This document shows positions 49,246 to 58,422 of a stretch of DNA of 64,000 nt, one piece after another (the first letter of the stretch is position 1; each line of letters starts with the position of its first letter). Position numbers and translations under genes: made by a program. The notes beneath the pieces were generated by a model, which saw nothing but the letters and a program-made list of their open reading frames with translations, did not search any database and was not told the origin of the DNA. The DNA lies in contig NZ_SMLK01000001.1 of NCBI RefSeq assembly GCF_004681975.1, positions 186,001 to 250,000 of the forward strand. The letters are read 5' to 3'. This DNA is from Ramlibacter humi. GTDB lineage: Bacteria; Pseudomonadota; Gammaproteobacteria; Burkholderiales; Burkholderiaceae_C.

Positions 49246-49529
49246 CTGCCGCGGCACGCGAAGAAGCGGGCGCAGATTGGTGCACGCAAACGCGATCCGC
49301 GCAAGCGTCTTTACGCTGCGGCGTGACGCTGTTGCGCACCGAGTGCATGCGGGCGACAGGGCATTCCCCTAGCAACTTTTCGCGCTTCATTTTTCTCTAT
49401 GGTTCACCTACAGTGAAGTACGCCATCCGCCTACAGGGTCACGGTGCCTCAGCAGGGCTTAAGCGCTAAAGTGGGTCACCGGCATCACCTGTACGCAGGG
49501 CTGGCAGCGATACCAGAAGGAGTTCACGC
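49246..49529 (+). promoter_or_regulatory. Upstream region of the prkA operon
   Basis: This gene-free stretch between the terminator and the prkA start should hold the operon promoter. It contains AT-rich patches (around 49375-49420, with CATTTTTCTCTATGG) but no clear sigma-70 or sigma-54 consensus that I can defend. No open frame looks like a gene. AAGGAG at 49517-49522 is the prkA ribosome binding site, 7 bp before the ATG. Confidence 0.4.
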
Positions 49530-51452
49530 ATGGATGTGGTTCGCAATTTCCTGGCGCGTTACGAGCAGCAGCGCGAAGAGGAAATGTCCCTCGAGGAATA
49601 CCTCGAGCTGTGCAAGAGGGACAAGCTGGTCTACGCCACCGCCGCCGAGCGCATGCTGGCCGCGATCGGCGAACCCGAGATGGTGGACACGCGGCACGAC
49701 ACGCGCCTGTCGCGCATCTTCGGCAACAAGGTCATCCGCATCTACCCCGCGTTCAAGGACTTCTACGGCCTGGAAGAGCCCATCGAACAGGTGGTCTCTC
49801 ACTTCCGCCACGCCGCGCAGGGCCTGGAGGAAAAGAAGCAGATCCTTTACCTGCTGGGCCCGGTGGGCGGCGGAAAGTCTTCCATCGCCGAGCGGCTCAA
49901 GCAGCTGATGGAGCAGGTGCCGTTCTACGCCATCAAGGGTTCGCCGGTGAACGAATCGCCGCTGGGCCTGTTCAACAACGACGAGGACGCGCCCATCCTG
50001 GAGCAGCAGTTCGGCATCCCGCGCCGCTACACGCAGCGCGTCATGTCGCCCTGGGCCGTCAAGCGCCTCGAGGAGTTCGGCGGCGACATCCGCAAGTTCC
50101 GCATCGTCAAGCGCTACCCCTCGGTGCTCAAGCAGATCGGCATCGCCAAGACCGAGCCGGGCGACGAGAACAACCAGGACATCAGCTCTCTGGTCGGCAA
50201 GATCGACATCCGCAAGCTGGAAAGCTACGCGCAGGACGACCCGGACGCGTACAGCTACTCCGGCGGCCTGTGCCTGGCCAACCAGGGCCTGCTCGAATTC
50301 GTCGAGATGTTCAAGGCGCCCATCAAGGTGCTGCACCCGCTGCTGACGGCCACCCAGGAAGGCAACTTCAAGGGCACGGAAGGCTTCGGCGCCATCCCGT
50401 TCGACGGCATCGTGATGGCCCACAGCAACGAAAGCGAGTGGAAGGCGTTCAAGAACAACAAGAACAACGAAGCCTTCCTGGACCGCATCTACATCGTCAA
50501 GGTGCCGTACTGCCTGCGCGTCACCGAAGAGGTGAAGATCTACGACAAGCTGATCAAGAACAGCTCGCTGAAGGACGCGGTGTGCGCCCCCGGCACGCTG
50601 AAGATGATGGCGCAGTTCGCCGTGCTCACGCGGCTGAAGGAACCCGAGAACAGCAGCATCTTCAGCAAGGCGCTGATCTACGACGGCGAGAACCTGAAGG
50701 ACACCGACCCCAAGGCCAAGAGCTACCAGGAGTACCGCGACTACGCCGGCGTCGACGAGGGCATGACGGGCATCAGCACGCGCTTCGCGTTCAAGATCCT
50801 GTCCAAGGTCTTCAACTTCGACAGCAACGAGATCGCCGCCAACCCGGTGCACCTGATGTACGTGCTGGAACAGCAGATCGAGCGCGAGCAGTTCCCGCAG
50901 GAAACCGAGCAGAAGTACCTGGCGTACATCAAGGAGCACCTGGCCGCCCGCTACGCGGAATTCATCGGCAAGGAAATCCAGACCGCGTACCTGGAGTCGT
51001 ACTCCGAGTACGGCCAGAACATCTTCGACCGCTACGTCACCTACGCCGACTTCTGGATCCAGGACCAGGAGTTCCGCGACACCGACACCGGCGAGATCTT
51101 CGACCGCGCCGCGCTCAACGCGGAGCTGGAAAAGATCGAGAAGCCCGCGGGGTTGTCCAACCCCAAGGACTTCCGTAACGAGATCGTCAACTTCGTGCTG
51201 CGCGCGCGCGCCAACAACGGCGGCAAGAACCCGGTGTGGACCAGCTACGAGAAGCTGCGCACGGTGATCGAGAAGAAGATGTTCTCCAACACCGAGGACC
51301 TGCTGCCGGTCATCAGCTTCAACGCCAAGGCCAGCGCCGACGAGCAGAAGAAGCATGAGGACTTCGTCAACCGCATGGTGGAGAAGGGCTACACGCACCG
51401 GCAGGTGCGCCTCCTCTGCGAGTGGTACCTGCGGGTCCGCAAGAGTTCGTGA
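49530..51452 (+). CDS. prkA: PrkA family serine protein kinase (YeaG)
   Basis: A 640-residue protein of the PrkA/YeaG family: an N-terminal AAA+ domain with Walker A GPVGGGKSS (about 110-118) and a C-terminal kinase-like region. In enterobacteria YeaG with YeaH acts in nutrient starvation, mainly nitrogen; in Bacillus PrkA affects sporulation. The length matches the family (about 640-644). First gene of a three-gene operon with yeaH and spoVR. The N-terminus MDVVRNFLARYEQQREEEMS is typical of the family. Confidence 0.96.
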   Translation: MDVVRNFLARYEQQREEEMSLEEYLELCKRDKLVYATAAERMLAAIGEPEMVDTRHDTRLSRIFGNKVIRIYPAFKDFYGLEEPIEQVVSHFRHAAQGLEEKKQILYLLGPVGGGKSSIAERLKQLMEQVPFYAIKGSPVNESPLGLFNNDEDAPILEQQFGIPRRYTQRVMSPWAVKRLEEFGGDIRKFRIVKRYPSVLKQIGIAKTEPGDENNQDISSLVGKIDIRKLESYAQDDPDAYSYSGGLCLANQGLLEFVEMFKAPIKVLHPLLTATQEGNFKGTEGFGAIPFDGIVMAHSNESEWKAFKNNKNNEAFLDRIYIVKVPYCLRVTEEVKIYDKLIKNSSLKDAVCAPGTLKMMAQFAVLTRLKEPENSSIFSKALIYDGENLKDTDPKAKSYQEYRDYAGVDEGMTGISTRFAFKILSKVFNFDSNEIAANPVHLMYVLEQQIEREQFPQETEQKYLAYIKEHLAARYAEFIGKEIQTAYLESYSEYGQNIFDRYVTYADFWIQDQEFRDTDTGEIFDRAALNAELEKIEKPAGLSNPKDFRNEIVNFVLRARANNGGKNPVWTSYEKLRTVIEKKMFSNTEDLLPVISFNAKASADEQKKHEDFVNRMVEKGYTHRQVRLLCEWYLRVRKSS

Positions 51453-51488
51453 AGCAAATGGCCTGACACAAGGAAAGTCCCCAAGTCC

Positions 51489-52799
51489 GTGGCCTCCAGC
51501 AACAAGTCGGAGCGCTCGGCGCTCCACCAGGTGATCGACCGGCGTCTGTCGGGCAAGAACAAGTCCATCGGCAACCGGGAGAGGTTCCTGCGCCGCTACC
51601 GCGAGCAGATCCGCGACGCGGTCCGCAAGGCGGTGGGCGACCGCAGCATCCACAACATCGAAGACGGCGCCGACATCAGCCTGCCGCGCCGCGACGTGTC
51701 CGAACCGGTGTTCGGCCACGGCTCCGGCGGCAGCCGCGAGCTGGTGCATCCCGGCAACCAGGAGTACGTGCGCGGCGACCGCATCCAGCGGCCCCGCGGC
51801 GGGCAGGGCGGTGGCGGCAGCGGCGCTTCGCCGGATGGCCAGAGCGAGGACGAGTTCACTTTCCGCATCACGCGGGAGGAATTCATGAACTACTTCTTCG
51901 ACGACCTGGCGCTGCCGCGGCTCATCCGCACCCAGCTGCTGGCCGACGTGCCGGAGTGGAAGACCCGCCGCGCCGGCTTCGTCAGCGAAGGCAACCCCAC
52001 CAGCCTGCACGTGGTGCGCTCCATGCGCGTGGGGCTGGCGCGCCGCATCGCGATGGGCGGCGACGCGCGCCGTCAATTGCGCCGCGCCGAAGAGCACCTG
52101 AAGCTGATCGAAGCGCGCGACCACACGCCCGTGCAGGAGATCGTCGCGCTGAAGGCCGAGATCCAGGAACTGAAGGACCGCCTGAAGCGCGTGCCTTTCC
52201 TCGACCCCTTCGACCTGCGCTACCGCAGCCGCGTGCGCGAGCCGCTGCCCACCAGCAAGGCGGTGATGTTCTGCCTGATGGACGTTTCGGGTTCGATGGA
52301 CGAAGCGCGCAAGGACCTCGCCAAGCGCTTCTTCATCCTGCTGTACCTGTTCCTCAGCCGGCACTACAAGCAGACCGACGTCATCTTCATCCGCCACCAC
52401 ACGCAGGCGGCCGAGGTGCCGGAAGACGAGTTCTTCCACGCCACCGAGTCGGGCGGCACCGTGGTGTCCAGCGCGCTGGTCCTGATGCACGAGATCGTCC
52501 GCGAGCGGTACATGGGCAGCGAGTGGAACATCTACGGCGCGCAGGCCTCCGACGGCGACAACTGGCAGCAGGACTCGTCCAAGTGCCGCGAGCTGCTGGA
52601 CAACAAGCTGCTGCCCCTGTGCCGCTACTTCGCCTACGTACAGGTGGCGGACGAGGACCAGAACCTGTGGGAGGAGTACACCCGGGTGCGCGACAGCAAC
52701 GTCAACTTCGCCATGCAGAAGATCGTGACGCCCGCGCAGATCTTCCCGGTGTTCCGGGACCTGTTCAAGAAGGGCCCCGTCGGGGCGGCCGCCGAATGA
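51489..52799 (+). CDS. yeaH: YeaH/YhbH family protein (DUF444)
   Basis: A 436-residue cytosolic protein of the YeaH/YhbH family. The N-terminal part is basic (IDRRLSGKNKSIGNRERFLRR split by usual family spacing). The C-terminal part is a von Willebrand A-like domain with the metal-site phrase LMDVSGSMDEA (about residue 262). The start is GTG with AGGAAAG about 11 bp upstream; no ATG fits. It is the partner of PrkA in the starvation-response pair. The stop codon overlaps the spoVR start (ATGA). Confidence 0.95.
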   Translation: MASSNKSERSALHQVIDRRLSGKNKSIGNRERFLRRYREQIRDAVRKAVGDRSIHNIEDGADISLPRRDVSEPVFGHGSGGSRELVHPGNQEYVRGDRIQRPRGGQGGGGSGASPDGQSEDEFTFRITREEFMNYFFDDLALPRLIRTQLLADVPEWKTRRAGFVSEGNPTSLHVVRSMRVGLARRIAMGGDARRQLRRAEEHLKLIEARDHTPVQEIVALKAEIQELKDRLKRVPFLDPFDLRYRSRVREPLPTSKAVMFCLMDVSGSMDEARKDLAKRFFILLYLFLSRHYKQTDVIFIRHHTQAAEVPEDEFFHATESGGTVVSSALVLMHEIVRERYMGSEWNIYGAQASDGDNWQQDSSKCRELLDNKLLPLCRYFAYVQVADEDQNLWEEYTRVRDSNVNFAMQKIVTPAQIFPVFRDLFKKGPVGAAAE

Positions 52800-54334
52800 A
52801 CGCGATCCTCGACGACAACCGCATGCGGCTGCCGCGCCTGCCGCAGGCCAGCGACTGGACCTTCGAGCTCATCGAGGAGTACTTCGACGCCATCCGCAAG
52901 ACCGCCGAAGGCTTCCACCTGGACGTCTACCCCACGCAGCTGGAAGTGATCTCGGCCGAGCAGATGCTGGACGCGTACGCTTCGGTCGGCATGCCGGTGA
53001 ACTACCGCCACTGGTCGTTCGGCAAGCAGTTCATCTCCAGCGAGAAGAACTACCGCCGCGGCCACATGGGCCTGGCGTACGAGATCGTCATCAACAGCGA
53101 CCCCTGCATCGCGTACCTGATGGAGGAGAACACGCTGCCCATGCAGGCGCTGGTGATGGCGCACGCCTGCTTCGGCCACAACTCGTTCTTCAAGGGCAAT
53201 TACCTGTTCCGCATGTGGACGGACGCGTCGTCCATCATCGACTACCTGGTCTACGCCAAGGCGTACATCGCCGAATGCGAGGAGCGCCACGGCCTGGACG
53301 CGGTCGAGGAAGTGCTGGACGCCTGCCACGCGCTGATGAACTACGGTGTCGACCGCTACCGCCGGCCGCAGAAGATCAGCATGGTGGAAGAGGAGCAGCG
53401 CCGCAAGGAGCGCGAGGACTACCTGCAGCAGCAGGTGAACGACCTGTGGCGCACGCTGCCGCGCCAGCCCGGCAAGCAGCAGAAGCAGGAGCGCCGCCGC
53501 TTCCCCGAGGAGCCGCAGGAAAACCTGCTGTACTTCATCGAGAAGAACGCGCCGCTGCTGGAACCGTGGCAGCGCGAAGTGGTGCGCATCGTGCGCAAGG
53601 TGGCGCAGTACTTCTACCCGCAGCGCCAGACCCAGGTGATGAACGAAGGTTGGGCCACGTTCTGGCACTACACGCTGCTGAACACCATGTACGACCGCGG
53701 CCAGCTGGCCGACGGCATGATGATGGAGGTGCTGTCCTCGCACACCAACGTGGTGTTCCAGCCGCCGGTGACCGATCCGCGCTATTCCGGCATCAACCCG
53801 TACGCGCTGGGCTTCGCGATGTTCACCGACCTGAAGCGCATCTGCGTGGAGCCGACGCCCGAAGACCGCGAGTGGTTCCCCGACTTCGCGGGCAGCGGCG
53901 ACTGGCTGAAGACGCTGGACTACGCCATGCGGCACTTCAAGGACGAGAGCTTCATCGGCCAGTACCTGTCGCCGCGGCTGATGCGCGAGTTCCGCCTGTT
54001 CTCCATCGTCGACGACGCGGCGCAGCGCGAGCTGGAAGTCGCCGCCATCCACGACGACCTGGGCTACCGCCGCGTGCGCGAGGCGCTCTCGCGCCAGTAC
54101 GACATCAACGTGCGCGAGCCCAACATCCAGGTGTGGAACGTCAACCTGCGCGGCGACCGTTCACTGACGCTGCGCCACACCCGCCACAACGACCGGCCGC
54201 TGGACAACAGCGCCGAAGAGGTGGTCAAGCACGTCGCCCGCCTGTGGGGCTTCCGCGTGCGGCTGGAAAGTGTCGACTCGCACGAGCGGGTGCTCCAGCA
54301 CTGGGAAATCACGCCGCCGGCGGTTGGGCTGTAG
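52796..54334 (+). CDS. spoVR: SpoVR family protein (YcgB)
   Basis: A 512-residue cytosolic protein of the SpoVR/YcgB family, matching the usual length of about 510. Conserved blocks are YRHWSFGKQF, MEENTLPMQALVMAHACFGHNSFFK (two adjoining segments), MNEGWATFWHYT and NPYALGF. The molecular activity is unknown, but it is always linked with PrkA and YeaH. Translation is coupled to yeaH by a 4-bp overlap. Palindromic repeat A copy 2 follows 27 bp after the stop and may shape the transcript end. Confidence 0.95.
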   Translation: MNAILDDNRMRLPRLPQASDWTFELIEEYFDAIRKTAEGFHLDVYPTQLEVISAEQMLDAYASVGMPVNYRHWSFGKQFISSEKNYRRGHMGLAYEIVINSDPCIAYLMEENTLPMQALVMAHACFGHNSFFKGNYLFRMWTDASSIIDYLVYAKAYIAECEERHGLDAVEEVLDACHALMNYGVDRYRRPQKISMVEEEQRRKEREDYLQQQVNDLWRTLPRQPGKQQKQERRRFPEEPQENLLYFIEKNAPLLEPWQREVVRIVRKVAQYFYPQRQTQVMNEGWATFWHYTLLNTMYDRGQLADGMMMEVLSSHTNVVFQPPVTDPRYSGINPYALGFAMFTDLKRICVEPTPEDREWFPDFAGSGDWLKTLDYAMRHFKDESFIGQYLSPRLMREFRLFSIVDDAAQRELEVAAIHDDLGYRRVREALSRQYDINVREPNIQVWNVNLRGDRSLTLRHTRHNDRPLDNSAEEVVKHVARLWGFRVRLESVDSHERVLQHWEITPPAVGL

Positions 54335-54360
54335 GCGTGCCCGTCGCGCCTCGCAGGGGG

Positions 54361-54473
54361 CGGACTCCCTTACGCGGAGCACGCAGAGGTTCCGCAGAGA
54401 ACGCAGAGAAGACTTTTCTGTTTCTTCTCTGCGAACTCCGCGGACCTCCGCGCCCTCTGCGTAAGGGAGTCCG
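54361..54473. repeat. Palindromic repeat family A, copy 2
   Basis: A 113-bp element with perfect 15-bp ends (CGGACTCCCTTACGC at 54361-54375 and its complement at 54459-54473) and internal CGCAGAG iterations. It contains a central hairpin (AGAGAAG ... CTTCTCT). It lies between the convergent ends of spoVR and the aconitase-family gene. Confidence 0.9.
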
Positions 54474-54494
54474 ACTTTCGCGAGCCTGCGAGCG

Positions 54495-56477
54495 CTAAGC
54501 GCCGCCGGCGCGCCGCTGCAGCTCGGCGAATGAGCAGAGCTCTCCCGCCAAAGCACTCGCCATCACGGTGGGAGGCGACGCCAGCCACACCTGCCCCGGG
54601 CCCGAACGGCCGGGGAAATTGCGGTTGATCGCGCTCACGGTCACCTGGCCCGCGTCGGTCGACGATCCCGGCCCGCAATTGGCGCAGGCGCCGCACGAAG
54701 GCTGCAGGATGCGCGCACCTGCTTGCGCGAACACGCGGTCGTAGCCGCGTGCCACGCAGTAGTCGCGCACGGCCGTGGTGCCGTACTGCAGGTACAGCTT
54801 CACGTGCGGCGGCACCCTCAGTCCGTGCGACAAGCCCCAGGCCAGCACCGAGTGGTAGTGGTCGAAGTCTTCGCGCTTGCCCGCGGTGCAGGACCCCCCG
54901 TAGGCGATGTCCACCTTCACCGGCTGGCTGAGTGAATCCAGCGCCAGCCCGTTGCCCGGGTCGCCGGGTGAAGCCACCATGGGCGACAGCGCCGTGCAAT
55001 CGACGGTGATCGTCTCGGCGTACACCGCGCCTTCATCGCTCCTCATCCACGGCTCGATGCGCGCTTCCACGCCGCGGCGGTCCCGGATGAACCGCAGCGT
55101 CTCTTCGTCCGGCGCAACGATGCCCGTCAGCCCGCCCAGCTCCGCCGTCATGTTGGTCAGCGTGGCGCGCTCGTCCATCGCGAGTGAGCTGACCACGGGG
55201 CCGGTGAATTCGAACACCTTGCCCACGCCCGCGCCCGCGCGGATGCCCGGCAGCGCCAACAGGTGCAGCACGATGTCCTTCGCGGTCACGCCCGCGGGCA
55301 GCGCGCCGTCCAGCTGCACGCGGAGCACCGGCGCCAGCGTCATGCGCACCGCGCCGGTGGCGAAGGCGTTGGCCATGTCGGTGGTGCCCACGCCGAAAGC
55401 CAGGCAGCCCAGCGCGCCGCTGTGCGGCGTGTGCGAATCGGTGCCGGCCACCACCTGGCCGGGCAGGGCGTAGTGCTCGGCCACCATCGCGTGCGAGATA
55501 CCGGCCACGTTGCTGCCGTCGTCGGCACCCGCTTCGGCATCCGTCAGCGTGCGGTGGCAGCGCAGCTGGTGCTTCGCCACGAAGTCGCGCTGCGCCTGGC
55601 ACATCGCGCGCACGTTGGGCACCAGCCCGGCCTTCAGGTGCGCGGGGCTCTCGTCCATGTACGAGGTGTGGTCCTCGAACACGACGATGGATTCGGGCTC
55701 ATGCAGCTGCAGCTGGCCGCCCAGCTCGCGGTCCAGCAGGTGCGCCGCCATGCCGGTGTAGTACTCGTGGATGAAGCGCCGGTCCGCGCGCAGGAAGCAG
55801 CCCTGGCCGATGGCGGGCTCCTCGGGCGTCACGGGCGTGGACAGCAGGTGGCGCCGCACGATCTTCTCGTACAGCGTCATGGGGCGATCCGATTCCGCCG
55901 CCGGCGCGGGCGCCGCATCGCGCAAGTGCAGTTGCCCGAAGCGCAGCAGCCCACCGGCGCGCAGGATCGCCGCCGCCAGCGGCTCGCGGTCCTTCAGCAG
56001 TTCGTCCAGCGGGATCGGTTCGCCTCGCTGCACGCGGTCCAGCAGGCCGAAGTTGGTGGACGTGAAGAGCCCAATGTTGTCCGCGTTCTGCCGGTAGATG
56101 CGCTCGAAGCTTTCCGCGATCACCAGCCGGATGCCGGCCAGCTTCTCCGCGGCGGGGCTGTGCTCGCGCGACGATCCCTTGCCGTAGCGGCGGCCGCCCA
56201 CCGTCACGCTGAAGCCGCCGGCCTGCACGGCGCCGGCCGCGATCGGCGCCTGGCCTTGCGTGGTGAAGCCGGTGTACGGGAACCGCGCGAGGCGGTCGTC
56301 GTAGTGCGAGAGGATCGCCACCGGCGTGATCTCGTCGGTGGAGACGTCGTGGCGCAGCGGGGCGGCCTGCGCGAGCTGCAGGCGCTCGCCGGCGAGCTGG
56401 CGGCGAACCGGCTGCGGGTCGCCGGAAAGGAAGAGCACGCGCGGCGCGCGGCCGAGGTCGAGGGAGTCGGTCGTCAT
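54495..56477 (-). CDS. Aconitase/LeuCD-family hydro-lyase with swapped domain order
   Basis: A 660-residue [4Fe-4S] hydro-lyase. The small swivel (LeuD-like) domain comes first (about 1-200; YGKGSSREHSPAAEKL). The large catalytic (LeuC-like) domain follows (about 210-660; AGTDSHTPHSGALG). The three cluster Cys are kept: one in GGSCTAGK (about 527) and two in SCGACANCG (about 592 and 595). Canonical aconitase and LeuC-LeuD order is large then small, so this is a permuted fusion. Linked genes suggest a citramalate, methylmalate or similar acid as substrate. The ATG overlaps the LysR stop (ATGA), so regulator and enzyme are co-translated. Confidence 0.88.
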   Translation of the reverse strand: MTTDSLDLGRAPRVLFLSGDPQPVRRQLAGERLQLAQAAPLRHDVSTDEITPVAILSHYDDRLARFPYTGFTTQGQAPIAAGAVQAGGFSVTVGGRRYGKGSSREHSPAAEKLAGIRLVIAESFERIYRQNADNIGLFTSTNFGLLDRVQRGEPIPLDELLKDREPLAAAILRAGGLLRFGQLHLRDAAPAPAAESDRPMTLYEKIVRRHLLSTPVTPEEPAIGQGCFLRADRRFIHEYYTGMAAHLLDRELGGQLQLHEPESIVVFEDHTSYMDESPAHLKAGLVPNVRAMCQAQRDFVAKHQLRCHRTLTDAEAGADDGSNVAGISHAMVAEHYALPGQVVAGTDSHTPHSGALGCLAFGVGTTDMANAFATGAVRMTLAPVLRVQLDGALPAGVTAKDIVLHLLALPGIRAGAGVGKVFEFTGPVVSSLAMDERATLTNMTAELGGLTGIVAPDEETLRFIRDRRGVEARIEPWMRSDEGAVYAETITVDCTALSPMVASPGDPGNGLALDSLSQPVKVDIAYGGSCTAGKREDFDHYHSVLAWGLSHGLRVPPHVKLYLQYGTTAVRDYCVARGYDRVFAQAGARILQPSCGACANCGPGSSTDAGQVTVSAINRNFPGRSGPGQVWLASPPTVMASALAGELCSFAELQRRAGGA

Positions 56478-57439
56478 CGGGAAGGATGGGATTCGGCGCG
56501 CGCGGCCAGGTGGTCCACCAGCAGCTGCGCCGCCGGCGAAAGCAGCCCCGCGTCGCGGTAGCAGATGATGAAGCGCCGCTCGGCCCAGGGCTCGTCCAGC
56601 GTCACCAGCTTCAGGCCGTCGGCGCGCACGCGCGGCTCGGCGATCTCGCGCGGCACCACGCTGATGGCCAGGCCCGCGCGCACCACGCGCAGCGAAGCTT
56701 CGAAGTTGGTGACGATCACGCGCCGGCGCAGCGTGCGGCCGGCGGCCGCGGCCACGCGCTGCAGCATCACCTGCACGGCGCTGTTGACCGGCAGGCTCAC
56801 GTGTTCGTCGTCCAGCGTGTCGGTGAAGCGCACCGACTTGCGCGCCGCCAGCCGGTGGCCGGCAGGCACCACCAGGCACAGGCGGTCGCGGCGGTAGGGC
56901 CGCGATTGCAGCGTGCCCAGCTCGGCGGCGTCCCAGCACACGCCCAGCGCGGCCAGGCCTTCGCGCACGCCGCGCACGATCTCGGGGCTGACGCGCTCCT
57001 CCAGGTCCACCTGGATATTGCGGTGCCCCGGCGCCTGCAGGAACTGCGCGATGTCGTCGGCCAGCGATTCCGTCATCGCCGACACCGAAGCCAGGATGCG
57101 CACCTGCCCGCGCGCGCCGCCCGCGAAAGCCTGCATGTCGCTTTCGATGCGCGCGGCGCTGTCGAGCATGGCGCGCGCATGCTCCAGCAGGGTCTGGCCC
57201 GCGGGCGTGGGCACCACGCCGTGCCGCTTGCGCACGAGCAGGGCGGTGCCCACCTGGCTTTCCAGCTGGGCCAGCCGCTTGCTGATGGCCGAGCCGACGA
57301 TGCTCGCCCGCTCGCCGGCGCGGGCGATGTTGCCCAGCTCGCAGACGGCGATGAACAGGCGCAGCGTGGTCAGGTCGAGGTCGCGCAAGATATTCCGATT
57401 TGGAAGGTTAGGCTTCTCAAAATGAGATGCCGTGTCCAT
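56474..57439 (-). CDS. LysR-family transcriptional regulator
   Basis: A 321-residue regulator. The N-terminal winged helix (about 20-80; LRLFIAVCELGNIARAGERA, AISKRLAQLESQVG) and the C-terminal effector domain are intact. It probably controls the downstream aconitase-family gene and the divergent CoA-lyase/CoA-transferase genes. As drawn, its start is only 23 bp from the divergent start, which leaves no room for promoters. A TTG at 57388 (giving LRDLDLTTLRLF) with GGAA upstream is a plausible true start, since family members usually begin just before this block. Confidence 0.9.
   Translation of the reverse strand: MDTASHFEKPNLPNRNILRDLDLTTLRLFIAVCELGNIARAGERASIVGSAISKRLAQLESQVGTALLVRKRHGVVPTPAGQTLLEHARAMLDSAARIESDMQAFAGGARGQVRILASVSAMTESLADDIAQFLQAPGHRNIQVDLEERVSPEIVRGVREGLAALGVCWDAAELGTLQSRPYRRDRLCLVVPAGHRLAARKSVRFTDTLDDEHVSLPVNSAVQVMLQRVAAAAGRTLRRRVIVTNFEASLRVVRAGLAISVVPREIAEPRVRADGLKLVTLDEPWAERRFIICYRDAGLLSPAAQLLVDHLAARAESHPSR
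57393..57405. promoter_or_regulatory. Candidate LysR box (T-N11-A dyad)
   Basis: TTCC-N5-GGAA forms a 13-bp dyad with the T-N11-A layout of LysR-type sites. It lies in the AT-rich stretch between the conserved coding part of the LysR gene and the divergent lyase gene. If the LysR gene starts at 57388 this is truly intergenic. Confidence 0.45.
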
Positions 57440-57462
57440 TCGGAAATTCTAAACTTGCTTCC

Positions 57463-58422
57463 ATGACGTCCAACACCGCACTTCCCGCTTCGCTGCCGCC
57501 CAGCGCGGTCATCCGCGAGGTGGGCCTGCGCGACGGCCTGCAGATCCTGCAGCGCGTCGTGCCCACCGCCACCAAGCTCGAATGGATCCGCGACGCGTAC
57601 GCCGCGGGCCAGCGCGAAATGGAGATCGGCTCGTTCGTGCCCGCGCGGCTGATGCCGCAGCTGGCCGACACCGCCGAAGTGCTTGCCTTCGCCAAGACGC
57701 TGCCGGGCCTCGTCGCGTCGGTGCTGGTGCCCAACCTCAAGGGCGCGGAGCGCGCCATCGCGGAGGAAGCGCACTCGATGCTGGTGCCGCTGTCGGCCAG
57801 CCACGAACACAGCCTGGCCAACCTGCGCAAGACGCCGGACGAAGTCGTGGCCGAGATCGGCCGGATCCGTGCGGCGCGAGATGCCGCCGGTTCGCGCACG
57901 AAACTGGAAGTCGGCCTGAGCACCGCGTTCGGTTGCACGATCCAGGGCCAGGTCGATGAAGACGAAGTGGTGCGCCTGGTGCAAGCCGTGCTGGATGCCG
58001 GCGTGGATGCGGTCGGCCTGGCCGACACCGTGGGCTACGCCGACCCACAGCAGGTCAGCCGCCTGTTCACCAAGGTGCTGAAGGTGGCGGGCGATCGCCT
58101 GCAATGCGCCCATTTCCACGACACGCGCGGCCTGGGCCTGGCCAACTGCTTCGCCGCGCTGCAGCTGGGCATCCGCAAGTTCGACGCCTGCCTGGGCGGC
58201 ATCGGCGGCTGCCCGCATGCGCCGGGCGCCAGCGGCAACGTGGCGACGGAAGACCTCGCCTACATGCTGGCCAGCATGGGCGTGGAAAGCGGGCAGGACT
58301 TTGGCGCGCTCATCGCGCTGCGCGGCAAGCTGTCGCGCTGGCTGGAAGGCGAGCAGCTGCACGGCACGTTGTGGCGCGCCGGGCTGCCGCGCACGATGAA
58401 GCAAGAAGAGGTGGCGGCATGA
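57463..58422 (+). CDS. HMG-CoA lyase-family enzyme
   Basis: A 319-residue TIM-barrel lyase of the hydroxymethylglutaryl-CoA lyase family. Metal and catalytic residues are visible: Arg23-Asp24 (GLRDGLQ), the metal His pair in HFHDTRG, and the catalytic Cys250 in GGCPHAPGASGN. Members split HMG-CoA or citramalyl-like CoA esters into acetyl-CoA plus a keto acid. The start MTSNTALP is preferred over an ATG 36 bp upstream. It is coupled to the CoA-transferase gene by a 4-bp overlap, so its substrate is probably a CoA ester made by that enzyme. Confidence 0.9.
   Translation: MTSNTALPASLPPSAVIREVGLRDGLQILQRVVPTATKLEWIRDAYAAGQREMEIGSFVPARLMPQLADTAEVLAFAKTLPGLVASVLVPNLKGAERAIAEEAHSMLVPLSASHEHSLANLRKTPDEVVAEIGRIRAARDAAGSRTKLEVGLSTAFGCTIQGQVDEDEVVRLVQAVLDAGVDAVGLADTVGYADPQQVSRLFTKVLKVAGDRLQCAHFHDTRGLGLANCFAALQLGIRKFDACLGGIGGCPHAPGASGNVATEDLAYMLASMGVESGQDFGALIALRGKLSRWLEGEQLHGTLWRAGLPRTMKQEEVAA

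Noticed and set aside
49524-52490. A 988-residue open frame antisense to prkA and yeaH
   Set aside because: Composition is that of a reversed coding strand (Leu/Val/His/Gln/Arg-rich) and the plus-strand genes are unmistakable.
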